33,067 nt of DNA, taken from Planctomycetota bacterium. GTDB taxonomy: Bacteria > Planctomycetota > J058. The notes beneath the pieces are model-generated. The model saw nothing but the letters and a program-made list of their open reading frames with translations, did not search any database and was not told where the DNA came from. Location of the stretch: NCBI GenBank assembly GCA_003695705.1, contig RFHU01000054.1, positions 1 to 33,067 of the forward strand. Direction: 5' to 3'. Position 1 is the stretch's first letter; each line of letters starts with the position of its first letter. Below are positions 1-8,382 of the stretch, one piece after another. Position numbers and translations under genes: made by a program.

Positions 1-110
1 CGGTAGCCCGCCAGGGCGAGCATGGCTGCGAGGTTCACCGAGACGACGGTTCGCCCCACGCCCCCCTTGTGCCCTCCGACGACGATGACCGGCGCCCCGC
101 CTGCAGCCAT
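1..110 (-). CDS. ParA/MinD-type P-loop ATPase, N-terminal fragment
   Basis: The gene is cut by the left window edge, so only about 36 N-terminal residues are seen, reading leftward from an ATG at 110. After a short start the peptide runs VIVVGGHKGGVGRTVVSVNL, a beta strand followed by the deviant Walker A loop (KGGxGRT) of ParA/MinD/Soj ATPases. These proteins bind ATP, dimerise, and position chromosomes, plasmids, division proteins or polar complexes. The loop has Arg where most family members have the second Lys before Thr; this is a known variant but would be worth checking. The next gene diverges from it. Which ParA subfamily it is cannot be told from this fragment. Confidence 0.7.
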   Translation of the reverse strand, partial: MAAGGAPVIVVGGHKGGVGRTVVSVNLAAMLALAGY

Positions 111-247
111 GCCCGGAGTCTACCGCGCCGGAGGCGCCTCGGTCGCGGAGAGCGCCGGCAGTGGGCTTCGCGCGGGCTGGTTTGCCGCTGCCCTCCCCCT
201 CGGCTAAAGTGGACCCGTCGAGTCCGAATCGGCGCAGGAAGGCCTCC

Positions 248-970
248 ATGAAATACGCCCTCGTCTCCGACATTCACGGCAACCTAGAGGCCTTCACCGC
301 CTGCCTGAAGGTGATCGAAGACGAGGGCTGCCAGAAGATCGTCTGCTTGGGCGACATCGTCGGTTACGGCGCAAACCCGCGCGAGTGCATCAAGCTCGTG
401 CGCGAATACGACATGGCGACCATCGCCGGCAATCACGACTTCGCCTGCATCGGCAAGACGAACATCAACTACTTCAACAGCTACGCGAAGGAGTCCACCC
501 TCTGGACACGGAAGGTCACCACCACCGAGGACAAGGAATTCCTCAACAGCCTTCCGCTGGTGGACTACCACGAGGACTTCACCGTCGTTCACGGGACCCT
601 CTACAGCCCAGAGCTGTTCGACTACATCCAAACCACCTACGACGCCTACCTCTCCTTGCAGCTCCTCGAGAATCAGGTGTGCTTCCTGGGCCACTCGCAC
701 GTACCGATCACCTTCTTCCAGGGCGACATGATCAGCTACATCCTCCACCCGGAGATCACCCTCGAAGACGGGGTGCGCGCCCTGGTGAACATTGGCTCGA
801 TCGGTCAGCCGCGGGATGACAACCCGCGCGCTTCCTTCGCCATCTACGACACCGAGGAGCGGAAGGTCCGCATCGTGCGCGTGGAGTACGACGTGGAGAC
901 CGCGGCCGAGAAGATCCGCAAGGCAGGCCTCCCCGAACCCCTCGCCGAGCGCCTCAAGTACGGTCGCTAG
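248..970 (+). CDS. Calcineurin-like metallophosphoesterase
   Basis: A 240-aa cytoplasmic protein with the complete metal-binding signature of the calcineurin-like superfamily: SDIHGN (D8, H10), LGDIVGYG (D36), AGNHD (N62, H63), VVHGT and a C-terminal GHSHVP. Its length and the YGANP sequence fit the small COG0639/YfcE-like group, which hydrolyses phosphodiesters, phosphoproteins or nucleotides with two metal ions; the true substrate cannot be read from sequence. An upstream in-frame ATG at 161 exists, but the start at 248 is preferred because AGGAAGG lies just upstream and the family begins with this MKYALVSD strand. It converges on lptG with only 18 bp between the stops. A role in reversing the local Ser/Thr kinases is conceivable but unsupported; those usually pair with PP2C enzymes. 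Confidence 0.9.
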   Translation: MKYALVSDIHGNLEAFTACLKVIEDEGCQKIVCLGDIVGYGANPRECIKLVREYDMATIAGNHDFACIGKTNINYFNSYAKESTLWTRKVTTTEDKEFLNSLPLVDYHEDFTVVHGTLYSPELFDYIQTTYDAYLSLQLLENQVCFLGHSHVPITFFQGDMISYILHPEITLEDGVRALVNIGSIGQPRDDNPRASFAIYDTEERKVRIVRVEYDVETAAEKIRKAGLPEPLAERLKYGR

Positions 971-988
971 CCGGTTGGGTCCGCCCCT

Positions 989-2035
989 TCAAGTGCGGGC
1001 GCTGAGACGCCAGCGCAGGAGGCCCGCCACGACGAGGCTGCAGGCGAGGGGCGCGAAGGCGGCCAGGACCGGAGGCAAGGCCCGCCGTCCGCCGAGGTCG
1101 AAGCAGACGGCGGAGAGGACGAAGTAGCCGCCGGCGAGGAGCACGGCGCCGAAGAAGCGGAGGAGGGCCCGCCCCGCGGGGTCGAGGACCAAGGGCAAGG
1201 ACACCACGAGCAAGGCGAGCCCCGCGAGGGGCTGGGCGTAGCGCTCGTAGAACTGCACCTCGAGGTGCTGGAAGGCGGGGCTGCGGGCGATCTGCTCGCG
1301 AAGCTGCGCCGCCGAGAGGAAGCTGCGCGACTCGCTCAGCGCCTCGAAGTCGCGCGGCCGCACCGAGGTTTCCAGCGCAAGGCCCTCGGCCGCGAAGGGC
1401 TGCACGGCGTCGGGTGCGCCCTCCTCTCCGCGCGCGATCGCTACGCCGACACAAAAACGCCAACCCGTGGGGGTGGCCTGGGCTTCCTCGGCGAGCACGG
1501 TGTAGGCTTCGCCTCCATCGGCCCCGAAGCGAACGTAGCGCGCCTCGCGGAGCACTCCCTCGCCAAGCACGTAGGCGTGGCCGCTGAGCACCCCGCCCGA
1601 GGCGTCGGCGAGGGGACGCGCGGCGACGACCTTCCCCCGTGCGTCGGCCAGGCGCAGCGCCCCCACCGCGGGGAGCAGCCACTCGCGCTCCAGCCAGCTC
1701 GCCGCTGCGAGGAGGAGGGCCGCCGCGAGGAGGGGGAGGGCGAGCTGTCGCGGAGAGCAGCCCGAGGCCTGCAATACCGTCAGCTCGTGGGCCCGCCGCA
1801 GCCCGGCCACCACCCAGAGGCCCGCCATGAGGATGAGGAAGGGGGAGAGGAGGTAGTAGATCTCGGGCAGCATGTGGCCGTAGCGTTGCCAGCAGCGCGC
1901 GAGGAAGTCCTCCGCAAGCAGCTTGCGCAGGTTGACCAGCCCGTCGATGGCCAGGAACACGAGCAAGGTGGTGGCCGCGAGGGTCAGGTACGCCTTGAAG
2001 AAGCGCCGCAGCAGCCAGCGGGAGAGCGTGCTCAC
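989..2035 (-). CDS. lptG: LptG-like permease of the LPS export complex
   Basis: A 348-aa inner-membrane protein of the LptF/LptG (YjgP/YjgQ) family. The complex with LptB and LptF extracts lipopolysaccharide from the inner membrane and passes it to the periplasmic bridge. The sequence shows the family layout: a basic N-terminus (STLSRWLLRRFF), a first helix around residues 14-34, two helices at about 65-125 including HELTVLQASGCSP, a long periplasmic beta-jellyroll region, and three C-terminal helices ending near the stop. The start is a GTG whose last two bases form part of the TGA stop of the upstream lptF (GTGA overlap), which implies translational coupling. LptG rather than LptF is inferred from order and its pairing. 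The ATPase gene lptB is not in the window. Confidence 0.85.
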   Translation of the reverse strand: MSTLSRWLLRRFFKAYLTLAATTLLVFLAIDGLVNLRKLLAEDFLARCWQRYGHMLPEIYYLLSPFLILMAGLWVVAGLRRAHELTVLQASGCSPRQLALPLLAAALLLAAASWLEREWLLPAVGALRLADARGKVVAARPLADASGGVLSGHAYVLGEGVLREARYVRFGADGGEAYTVLAEEAQATPTGWRFCVGVAIARGEEGAPDAVQPFAAEGLALETSVRPRDFEALSESRSFLSAAQLREQIARSPAFQHLEVQFYERYAQPLAGLALLVVSLPLVLDPAGRALLRFFGAVLLAGGYFVLSAVCFDLGGRRALPPVLAAFAPLACSLVVAGLLRWRLSART

Positions 2036-3111
2036 GTGCGTCGCCTTGCGAGGAGTCCCAGCAGGCCAGCGCCGAGGAGGGAGGCCGGGATGCCGGTGTA
2101 GGCCAGTGCGCCCACCCCGGAGGCGCGGGCGAGGAAGTCGGCGACGACCGTTGGCCCCAGGAACAAGGCCAAGGCCGTCGCCGTGGTCAGGCCGAAAGAA
2201 AGGAGGGCGTTCTCCAGCCGCAGGCAGAAGGGAAGGGGCAGGGCGAGGAGCGTGAGGAGGAGGGGCGCGAGGGAGAGGGTGGTGCGCCGGCCCAGGGCGA
2301 CTTCGGCCTCGATGCGCCCCGCTTCGTCGGCTCCTTGGGCGCGCGCGCGCAGCTCGGTCGAGGAACGTTCGAATTCCTTGACCCTGCGCCGTCCACCGAG
2401 GGCGAAGGCTTGCACGTAGCGGGCCAGGTGGGCGCGGACGGGCGGCTCTCCGACCGGCAGGTAGGTGGCCACGGCGTCTTCGAGTTCGAGGACCAGGCGC
2501 TCGTTCCCTGCTTCTGCCCCCAAGCGTCCGGCTCGGGCCGTGAGCTGCAAGCGCAGGGCATGCCCGCCGCGCCGGAGGCCGTGCGTATGGAGGACCACCC
2601 CCTCGAAGCGCGCGCCGCGGTAGCGGCGCACGTAGATCGAGAAGCCCTGTCCTTTGAACTTGCGGCTGAAGTGTTCCCCGGCGCCCAGCTCGAAGAGCTG
2701 CTGGAAGTCGTGGCTCATGGTGGCCTTGCGCTGCTGCTGCGCGTAGGGGACGAGGGTCGCGCTCGCCCAGGCCAAGGGGAAGACTTGCAAAGCGCCGAGG
2801 AGCACCGCCGGCCAGGCGAGGGAGCGCGCCGGGATGCCCAGGCTGCCGAAGGCCAGCGCCTCGCCCTCGGCCACCAGGCGCGCGTAGACCAGCGCCACGG
2901 CGATCAGGTAGGCGATGGGCAGCAGGTAGGGCGCGAGGAAGGGGAGGCTCCAGGGGAGGATGAGGGCGACCTGTCCCAGGGAAAGGCTTTCGTCCTTGAG
3001 GAGCTGGTAGGTGGTCCCAAAGGAGAAGAGGAAGCCCACGCCCAGGCCGACGATGGGCCAGAGGACGAGCAAGCGCTTGAGGATGAGGCGGTCGCTGCGG
3101 TAGGTGAGCAC
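2032..3111 (-). CDS. lptF: LptF-like permease of the LPS export complex
   Basis: A 359-aa inner-membrane permease of the LptF/LptG family, partner of the gene that follows it with a GTGA overlap. It has six predicted helices: one near residues 15-38, two between about 48 and 130 (with VAEGEALAFGSLGIPARSL, the family's cytoplasmic coupling segment that contacts LptB), and three C-terminal between about 275 and 355. The central 140 residues form the periplasmic jellyroll (for example FSIYVRRYRGARFEGVVLHT). It starts with GTG at 3111. The pair indicates a diderm cell with LPS-like lipid. Assignment to F rather than G rests mainly on position in the pair. Confidence 0.82.
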   Translation of the reverse strand: MLTYRSDRLILKRLLVLWPIVGLGVGFLFSFGTTYQLLKDESLSLGQVALILPWSLPFLAPYLLPIAYLIAVALVYARLVAEGEALAFGSLGIPARSLAWPAVLLGALQVFPLAWASATLVPYAQQQRKATMSHDFQQLFELGAGEHFSRKFKGQGFSIYVRRYRGARFEGVVLHTHGLRRGGHALRLQLTARAGRLGAEAGNERLVLELEDAVATYLPVGEPPVRAHLARYVQAFALGGRRRVKEFERSSTELRARAQGADEAGRIEAEVALGRRTTLSLAPLLLTLLALPLPFCLRLENALLSFGLTTATALALFLGPTVVADFLARASGVGALAYTGIPASLLGAGLLGLLARRRT

Positions 3112-3227
3112 GGAGCCTTGGGCGGGGCCTGGGACCCTCTTCGCAGCCTACCCCACCCCAGAGGACGTGGTCGTCCAAGCGTGTCAAGGAAGGTCAAGGC
3201 CGCGCTTCGGCCGGGAAGACTCGCGGC

Positions 3228-4604
3228 TTAGAAGTCCAGGCGTGCGCCGCGCTCCGCGAGCAGCGGAGCGAGGCGCTCGTCGATGAGCGCCTCGGCGCGG
3301 GCGAGGTCGACCCGCTCGGGGTCTTCGAGTCCCTCCGCCAGCTCCGCGAGGATCGTCTGCTGCACGAGGCCGGCGTCGAAGCAATCGCGGTAGGGGATGG
3401 AGCTGTACATGACCATGGCGTAGCGCGAGCGGTACTTGTGGGACAACCGCCGGTCGAGGATCGTCTCGATGGCCTTGCGCTTGACCCACTCGGGGTCCGC
3501 CACGCGCTCGCGCATTTCCACGAAGTTCTCCAGCGCCATGTCGGCGATGGCGTCGGCGTTGGGCTTGCGCTCCCGCACGAAGGCGGCGAAGGCCTCCGCG
3601 AGGTCGTCGCCGTGCTCGTCGAGGAGACGTGCCAGGACGGCGCAGTCCTCGAAGCCGCAATTGAGCCCCTGCCCGAAGAAGGGCACGATGGCGTGGGCCG
3701 CGTCGCCCACGAGGAGAACGCGGTCCTCGAGGTTCCACCGGTTGCAGCGCACTGTCCCCAGCGTCCCCGTGGGGTTCGCGAGGAACTCCGACAGGTCCGC
3801 GAGGAGGGGAATGGCGTCGGCGTAGTGTTCCTCGAAGAAGGACCGCACGCGGGCGCCGTCGCTCAAGGAAGCGAAGCTGGGTTCGCCCTCGCGCCGCAGG
3901 TAGAGAGTTCCGGTGAAGGAGCCGTCCCGGTTCGGGAGACCCATGAGGAAGTGGTCCCCCCGCGGCCAAATGTGCAACGCGCCCCCGTCCATGGCGAAGC
4001 CTCCTCCGGCGGCGGGCGGGAAGGTGAGCTCCTTGTAGCCGTGCTCGAGGGGGGTCAGCGAGTCCTCGTAGCCGGGGCGGCGGCAGAGGGCGGCGCGTAC
4101 GGCGCAGGGCGCGCCGCCGCAGCCGTAGACGCGCGCGGCCTCGACTTCGTGCTCGCCCTCGGGGCCGCGGAAGCGAAGGCGCATGGCGTCGAAGTCGGCG
4201 TCCACGAGCTCTTCGCGGAAGCGGATCCGCACGCCACGAGCTTCGGCCTCGTCGAGCAGGCGCATGTTCAGCTCTCCTCGTGAGACCGAGTAGTTGCACT
4301 CGCGCTCGTCCTTGCCGTAGGGCTGAAAGCGCGCTTCGCCGCCGCCCGGAGGATGGATGCGGCGACCCAGGACCGGGACGGTGAGGGCGAGGACCTGTCG
4401 CTCGAGGCCGAGGAGTTCCAAGGCCCGAAGGCCGCGCCGGGTCAGCACGAGGTTGATGGAGCGCCCCGCGGAGATGGACTCGCGCCGCATGTCGGGTCGC
4501 TTCTCGTAGACGACGACCTCCTCGCCGCGCCGAGCGAGGAGGGAGGCGAGGACGCAACCGACGGGTCCGGCGCCGACGACGACGGTGGGGGCGGCTTCTG
4601 GCAT
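3228..4604 (-). CDS. kmo: Kynurenine 3-monooxygenase
   Basis: A 458-aa FAD-dependent aromatic hydroxylase that converts L-kynurenine to 3-hydroxykynurenine with NADPH and oxygen, in tryptophan degradation or de novo NAD synthesis. The FAD Rossmann loop is VVGAGPVGCVLASLLARRG at residues 8-26, followed by the acidic end of the second strand (YEKR). Hallmarks of KMO rather than generic hydroxylases are GRSINLVLTRRGLRAL, YGKDERECNYSVSR, LVGDAAHAIVPFFGQGLN and, near the C-terminus, MVMYSSIPY. Length matches bacterial KMO. ATG at 4604 is chosen because GGAGG sits 5 bases upstream; a GTG lies one codon earlier. No kynureninase, tryptophan dioxygenase or quinolinate pathway gene is next to it. It is on the strand of the radical SAM gene upstream and lptF downstream, with gaps of 159 and 116 bp, so co-transcription is uncertain. 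Confidence 0.93.
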   Translation of the reverse strand: MPEAAPTVVVGAGPVGCVLASLLARRGEEVVVYEKRPDMRRESISAGRSINLVLTRRGLRALELLGLERQVLALTVPVLGRRIHPPGGGEARFQPYGKDERECNYSVSRGELNMRLLDEAEARGVRIRFREELVDADFDAMRLRFRGPEGEHEVEAARVYGCGGAPCAVRAALCRRPGYEDSLTPLEHGYKELTFPPAAGGGFAMDGGALHIWPRGDHFLMGLPNRDGSFTGTLYLRREGEPSFASLSDGARVRSFFEEHYADAIPLLADLSEFLANPTGTLGTVRCNRWNLEDRVLLVGDAAHAIVPFFGQGLNCGFEDCAVLARLLDEHGDDLAEAFAAFVRERKPNADAIADMALENFVEMRERVADPEWVKRKAIETILDRRLSHKYRSRYAMVMYSSIPYRDCFDAGLVQQTILAELAEGLEDPERVDLARAEALIDERLAPLLAERGARLDF

Positions 4605-4694
4605 CACGACCTCCGAGGGGCCGACCTTACCCGCTGCTCGGAGGCCGGGCGAGGCGCGGAGGCACGGGGTCCTGCCCTTGGTCCGGGCGGGCGT

Positions 4695-4711
4695 CGCCCG
4701 CAGCGCGGGCG
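4695..4711 (-). terminator. GC-rich hairpin after the radical SAM gene
   Basis: The arms CGCCCGC (4695-4701) and GCGGGCG (4705-4711) are perfectly complementary around a 3-base loop, about 52 bp past the stop of the leftward radical SAM gene. A second, overlapping pairing with GCGGGCG just to the left is also possible. There is no clear U-tract, so it could be a weak or factor-assisted terminator. Inference from base pairing only. Confidence 0.4.
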
Positions 4712-4763
4712 TTGTGTCCAGGGCGTTGCCTTGGAGCGGAAGCCCGTCGCCGGAGCCAGTCCT

Positions 4764-5828
4764 TTAGAACAAGCGAAGCTGCGCTCCGGGGCGGCGGAAG
4801 GCAGCGGTGGAGAGCTGCGGGGGCTCGGCGGAGAGCCCGAGACGCCGCCGCCAAAGCTCGAACAGAGAGGCGATGGCGGCCGCTCGCGCGCCCTCGCCGC
4901 GCTGCCGGCGTCCGAAGCGCGCGTCGTGGAGCGCGCCGCCGCGGGTGCAGCGAATCTGGGCCAACACCTTGGCCGCCCGCTGGGGCCTGCGGCGCTCCAG
5001 CCAGGCAGAGAAGAGCTCGGAGACGCCGTGGGGCAAGCGGAGGAGAAGCCACTGCGCGTGACGAGCGCCCGCCGCCGCCGCCGCCTCGAGCAGGTGGGGG
5101 AGTTCGTGGTCGTTGAGCCCCGGCACGACGGGCGCGACGAGGACTCCGGTCGGTACCCCGGCGGCGGCCAGGGAGCGCAGGGCGGCCAAGCGCCGCTCGG
5201 GCCGGGCGGCCCGCGGCTCGAGGTCCGCCGCGAGGGCGGCGTCGAGGGTCGTTAGCGAGAGGCTCACGCTCGCCGCCCCCTCGGCCGCCAATTCGCCCAG
5301 CAGGTCGAGGTCGCGCGTGACGAGATGGCTCTTCGTGACGACGGCCACCGGGTTGCGGAACTCGGCGAGGACTTGCAGGCAGCGACGCGTGAGCTCCAGC
5401 CTCCGCTCGACGGGCTGGTAGCAGTCGGTGTTCCCGCTCAGCGCAATCGGCTGCGGAGTCCAGGAGGGCTTGGCGAGCGCGCAACGCAGCAGTTCAGGGG
5501 CGTTCTCCTTGGCCACGATCCGCGTCTCGAAGTCCAGGCCCGCGGAAAGGCCCAGGTACTCGTGGCTGGGCCGAGCGTAGCAGTAGGCGCAGCCGTGCTC
5601 GCAGCCCCGGTAGGGATTGAGCGAGGCGGCGAAGGGGAGATCGGGACTTTGGTTGAAGGAGAGGATGGTGCGAGCGCGTTCGAAGACGACCTCGGTGCTC
5701 GGGCCCGCGCCTTCGTCCTCGGTGCCGTCCCCTGCGGCCTCGTAGCGGAGGCCCGCGAAGCGACTGGGGGGGCTCTCGAGAAGTCCGCGCCCCGTGGCGA
5801 GCGGGAGGGATCGACGCGCGCGCGGCAT
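4764..5828 (-). CDS. PA0069-type radical SAM protein
   Basis: A 354-aa protein of the radical SAM superfamily. The [4Fe-4S]/SAM-binding motif is in NPYRGCEHGCAYCYARPSHEY (CxxxCxxC, near residue 80), with the strand context typical of the PA0069/SplB-like group: GRGLLESPPSRFAGL at the start, LSGNTDCYQPVERR and VVTKSHLVTRDLDLL in the middle, VVPGLND later. The family is widespread and related to spore photoproduct lyase, but its substrate is not established, so no reaction is assigned. The start at 5828 is chosen because family members begin shortly before the GRG motif; longer in-frame starts exist up to 5948 but would overlap the divergent kinase. The 82 bp to the kinase GTG must hold both promoters. 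Confidence 0.85.
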   Translation of the reverse strand: MPRARRSLPLATGRGLLESPPSRFAGLRYEAAGDGTEDEGAGPSTEVVFERARTILSFNQSPDLPFAASLNPYRGCEHGCAYCYARPSHEYLGLSAGLDFETRIVAKENAPELLRCALAKPSWTPQPIALSGNTDCYQPVERRLELTRRCLQVLAEFRNPVAVVTKSHLVTRDLDLLGELAAEGAASVSLSLTTLDAALAADLEPRAARPERRLAALRSLAAAGVPTGVLVAPVVPGLNDHELPHLLEAAAAAGARHAQWLLLRLPHGVSELFSAWLERRRPQRAAKVLAQIRCTRGGALHDARFGRRQRGEGARAAAIASLFELWRRRLGLSAEPPQLSTAAFRRPGAQLRLF

Positions 5829-5910
5829 GGGAGTCGATGCTGCCTCATGCCCCCGACAGGGCACCTGCCCCCCACTGGCCGGATCGCCCTGCCCGCGCCA
5901 TGGTGGGAGG

Positions 5911-8325
5911 GTGAACCACGATCCCCTCTCCAGCCGGCGACGCCCCAACGGCGGCGTCGCCCAGCCCGCGAGCGCCGGCAGCGCGCTCGAAGCCGACGAG
6001 GACGCCTCGCAGGACCTTCCCTCGGGGCCCCCTCCCGCCTCCTCCTCGGGAGGCGAAGAGGACCCGGAGCCCCTCGACGGGGAGCCCCGTGCCGGCGACC
6101 GCCTCGGCGACTACGTGCTCGCCGAGCGCATCGGCCGAGGGAGCATGGGCGAAGTGTGGCGCGCCCAAGGGCCGGAGGGAGAGGTCGCGGTCAAGATTCC
6201 TCGGAGACCGGCCTTCCTTCGCCATCTGCGACGCGAAGGCTTTCTCCTCGCGGCGGTGGAGCACCCGAACGTGGCCCGCTTCATCGCCGCCGAACTGGAG
6301 GGTCCGCGTCCTTTCCTGGTGACCGAATGCGTACGCGGGCGTCCGCTGCGCGCGCTGTGCACGGGGACCCTCCCGCCGAGCGCCATCACCCGCCTGGGAG
6401 ACCAGATCCTCGCGGGCCTCGAGGCCATCCACGCCGCGGGCGTCCTGCACCTCGACCTCAAGCCCGAGAACGTCATCGTGCCCGAGGACGGAGAGCGCGG
6501 CGGACGGCTGAAAATCGTCGACCTCGGGTTGGGCAAGGCCACCACCCGCCTCATGGAGGAGCTCTACCTGTCGGTCTCGCTCGCTTCCCGCAACCCGGCG
6601 GTGGCCGGGACGCTGGCCTACATGTCCCCCGAGCAGCGCCGCGGCCGCGCGCTGGACGTCCGCTCCGACTTGTTCGCCTTCGGGATCCTCCTCCACGAAC
6701 TCCTCACCGGAAGGCTTCCCGAACCCGGTCGCGCCGTCATGGACCTACGCCCGGGCCTCGCTCCCCGCTGGGACGTGCTCGTCAGCCGCCTGACGCATCC
6801 GGATCCCGCGCGGCGGCCGGCGAGCGCGCGCGAGGTGCGGCACCTCGTGGCCTACACCTTGGCGGAGAAGCTCCCCGTGCACGCGCCGGCCGGCGGCGTG
6901 GAGCCCCGCGACCTGTTCAGCCTCGACGAGGCCTCCTTCGCCGAGGCCTCCCCCTACCTTGCCGGCATGGTGGTGGGCGAGGGCTACGAACTCGAGGCTC
7001 CGCTGGGCCGTGGGGGCTTCGGAGAAGTCTGGCGAGCTCGCCGTGGAGAAGACGCCGTAGCCCTCAAGCTGATCCTTGGCGAGGAGGCCCGCGCAGGGCT
7101 CGTCCACGAAGCGGAGGCAGCGCGCCGCGTGGTGCACCCGAGCGTCGCCCGGCTCCGCGAGGACCGAAGCGACGCCGACCCGCCGCACCTGGTCTTCGAG
7201 CTGATCCGCGGCCGCAGCCTGCGCCTCATCCTCCACGAGCGAGAGCAACCCCTCGAATTGCCGCGCGCCCTGGCCATCTTCGACGGCATGCTGGAAGCCG
7301 CCGAAGCCTGCCACGCGGCAGGCGTCGTGCACATGGACCTCAAGCCCGAGCACTTCCTCGTGGACGAGCCCCCGGGCGGCCCTCCCCGCGTCCGCCTCAT
7401 CGACTTCGGGCTGGCCACCCTCTGCGAACGCCCGTCCGTCGCCGGGAGCATGGCCAGCCGACCCCAGGTGCGGGGAACCCTGGACTACATGGCGCCGGAG
7501 CAGCGCGAGGGCCGCGCCGGCCCCCCCGTCGACGTCTACGCCCTTGGGCTCTGCCTCTTCGAACTCCTCACCCTCAACCTGCCCAAGGGGCCCCAGCGGC
7601 TGCGCGTCCTCCGCCGCGACGCGCCGCCCGAAGTCGACCGCCTGGCCCACGAAATGCTCTCCCCTCACCCGGCCGCGCGACCGAGCGCGACCCAGTGCCG
7701 CGCGCTCCTCGCCCGTGGCCTCCGCCGCCTCCGCGGCGAGCTCGCGGAGGGACGACGCCTCCCGCTGTCCGTGAGCCTCTTCGCCTGGCTCTTCCACCGT
7801 CTCCGGAGCCCCTTCGGCTCGCTCCCGCCGCGCCTGTGCGCAAGCGCAGTGGGAGGCCTCCTCGCGGCGCTCCTCTTGGGGGGACTCTTCGCGCCGAACG
7901 CCTTCTTCGCTTACCGCGCCCGCTACTTCGCCGATGCCACGGTGGAGCAATTCGGCCGGGTGGACTACCTGGCCCGCGAGCCACTGCTCGAACGCGGAGT
8001 CCCGCCGCGGCGCGGGCCGGTGCTGGTTCTGCTGGCCCCCTTTCCCCCACGCCTCACCGGGAACGCACGCTTCCCCGCGCGCATCGATCCGAGCTGGTAC
8101 TGGCTCGACGCCAGCCTGCGTGCGCAGCGCCCCGAGGAGGTGCGGACCGTGGTCGTTCTACGGCGCGCCGGCCGGCGCGCCGTGCTTTGCGTCTACGACC
8201 TCGTCGACCAGCGCCTCGTCGCACGCTACGAAGTCGACGGCTACCCCGACTTCCACCTCCCCGGAGTGGGGCGCACGAACCTCTTGGACTTCGTCCAGCG
8301 AATGCCCCTCCGTCCCGCGCACTGA
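5911..8325 (+). CDS. Membrane protein with two tandem Ser/Thr kinase domains
   Basis: About 804 aa from the GTG at 5911 (start uncertain; there is no ideal ribosome site and the first 60 residues are low-complexity). Kinase domain 1 covers about residues 65-318: GRGSMGEVW loop, VAVK (K95), HLDLKPEN (D182), DLG in place of DFG, and SPEQ. Kinase domain 2 covers about 354-610: GRGGFGEVW, VALK (K386), HMDLKPEH (D476), DFG and APEQ. Both lack the Arg of HRD, and domain 2 has His481 where the metal-binding Asn is expected. One membrane helix follows at about 642-662 (GGLLAALLLGGLF), then about 140 residues outside the cytoplasm of unknown fold. It is likely a signalling receptor in which one kinase domain may regulate the other; the ligand is unknown. 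It converges on the M16 gene. Confidence 0.88.
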   Translation: MNHDPLSSRRRPNGGVAQPASAGSALEADEDASQDLPSGPPPASSSGGEEDPEPLDGEPRAGDRLGDYVLAERIGRGSMGEVWRAQGPEGEVAVKIPRRPAFLRHLRREGFLLAAVEHPNVARFIAAELEGPRPFLVTECVRGRPLRALCTGTLPPSAITRLGDQILAGLEAIHAAGVLHLDLKPENVIVPEDGERGGRLKIVDLGLGKATTRLMEELYLSVSLASRNPAVAGTLAYMSPEQRRGRALDVRSDLFAFGILLHELLTGRLPEPGRAVMDLRPGLAPRWDVLVSRLTHPDPARRPASAREVRHLVAYTLAEKLPVHAPAGGVEPRDLFSLDEASFAEASPYLAGMVVGEGYELEAPLGRGGFGEVWRARRGEDAVALKLILGEEARAGLVHEAEAARRVVHPSVARLREDRSDADPPHLVFELIRGRSLRLILHEREQPLELPRALAIFDGMLEAAEACHAAGVVHMDLKPEHFLVDEPPGGPPRVRLIDFGLATLCERPSVAGSMASRPQVRGTLDYMAPEQREGRAGPPVDVYALGLCLFELLTLNLPKGPQRLRVLRRDAPPEVDRLAHEMLSPHPAARPSATQCRALLARGLRRLRGELAEGRRLPLSVSLFAWLFHRLRSPFGSLPPRLCASAVGGLLAALLLGGLFAPNAFFAYRARYFADATVEQFGRVDYLAREPLLERGVPPRRGPVLVLLAPFPPRLTGNARFPARIDPSWYWLDASLRAQRPEEVRTVVVLRRAGRRAVLCVYDLVDQRLVARYEVDGYPDFHLPGVGRTNLLDFVQRMPLRPAH

Positions 8326-8335
8326 GCAGGATCCA

Positions 8336-8358
8336 CGCGCGGCCTTCGCGGCCGCGCG
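8336..8358. terminator. Hairpin between convergent genes
   Basis: A perfect 9-bp stem, CGCGCGGCC (8336-8344) with GGCCGCGCG (8350-8358), around the loop TTCGC. It lies between the stop of the rightward tandem kinase (8325) and the stop of the leftward metallopeptidase gene (8383). This position suits a bidirectional terminator. No U-tract is visible on either strand. Confidence 0.55.
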
Positions 8359-8382
8359 CAGGCTGTCGAGGCCGCCGGGCGC

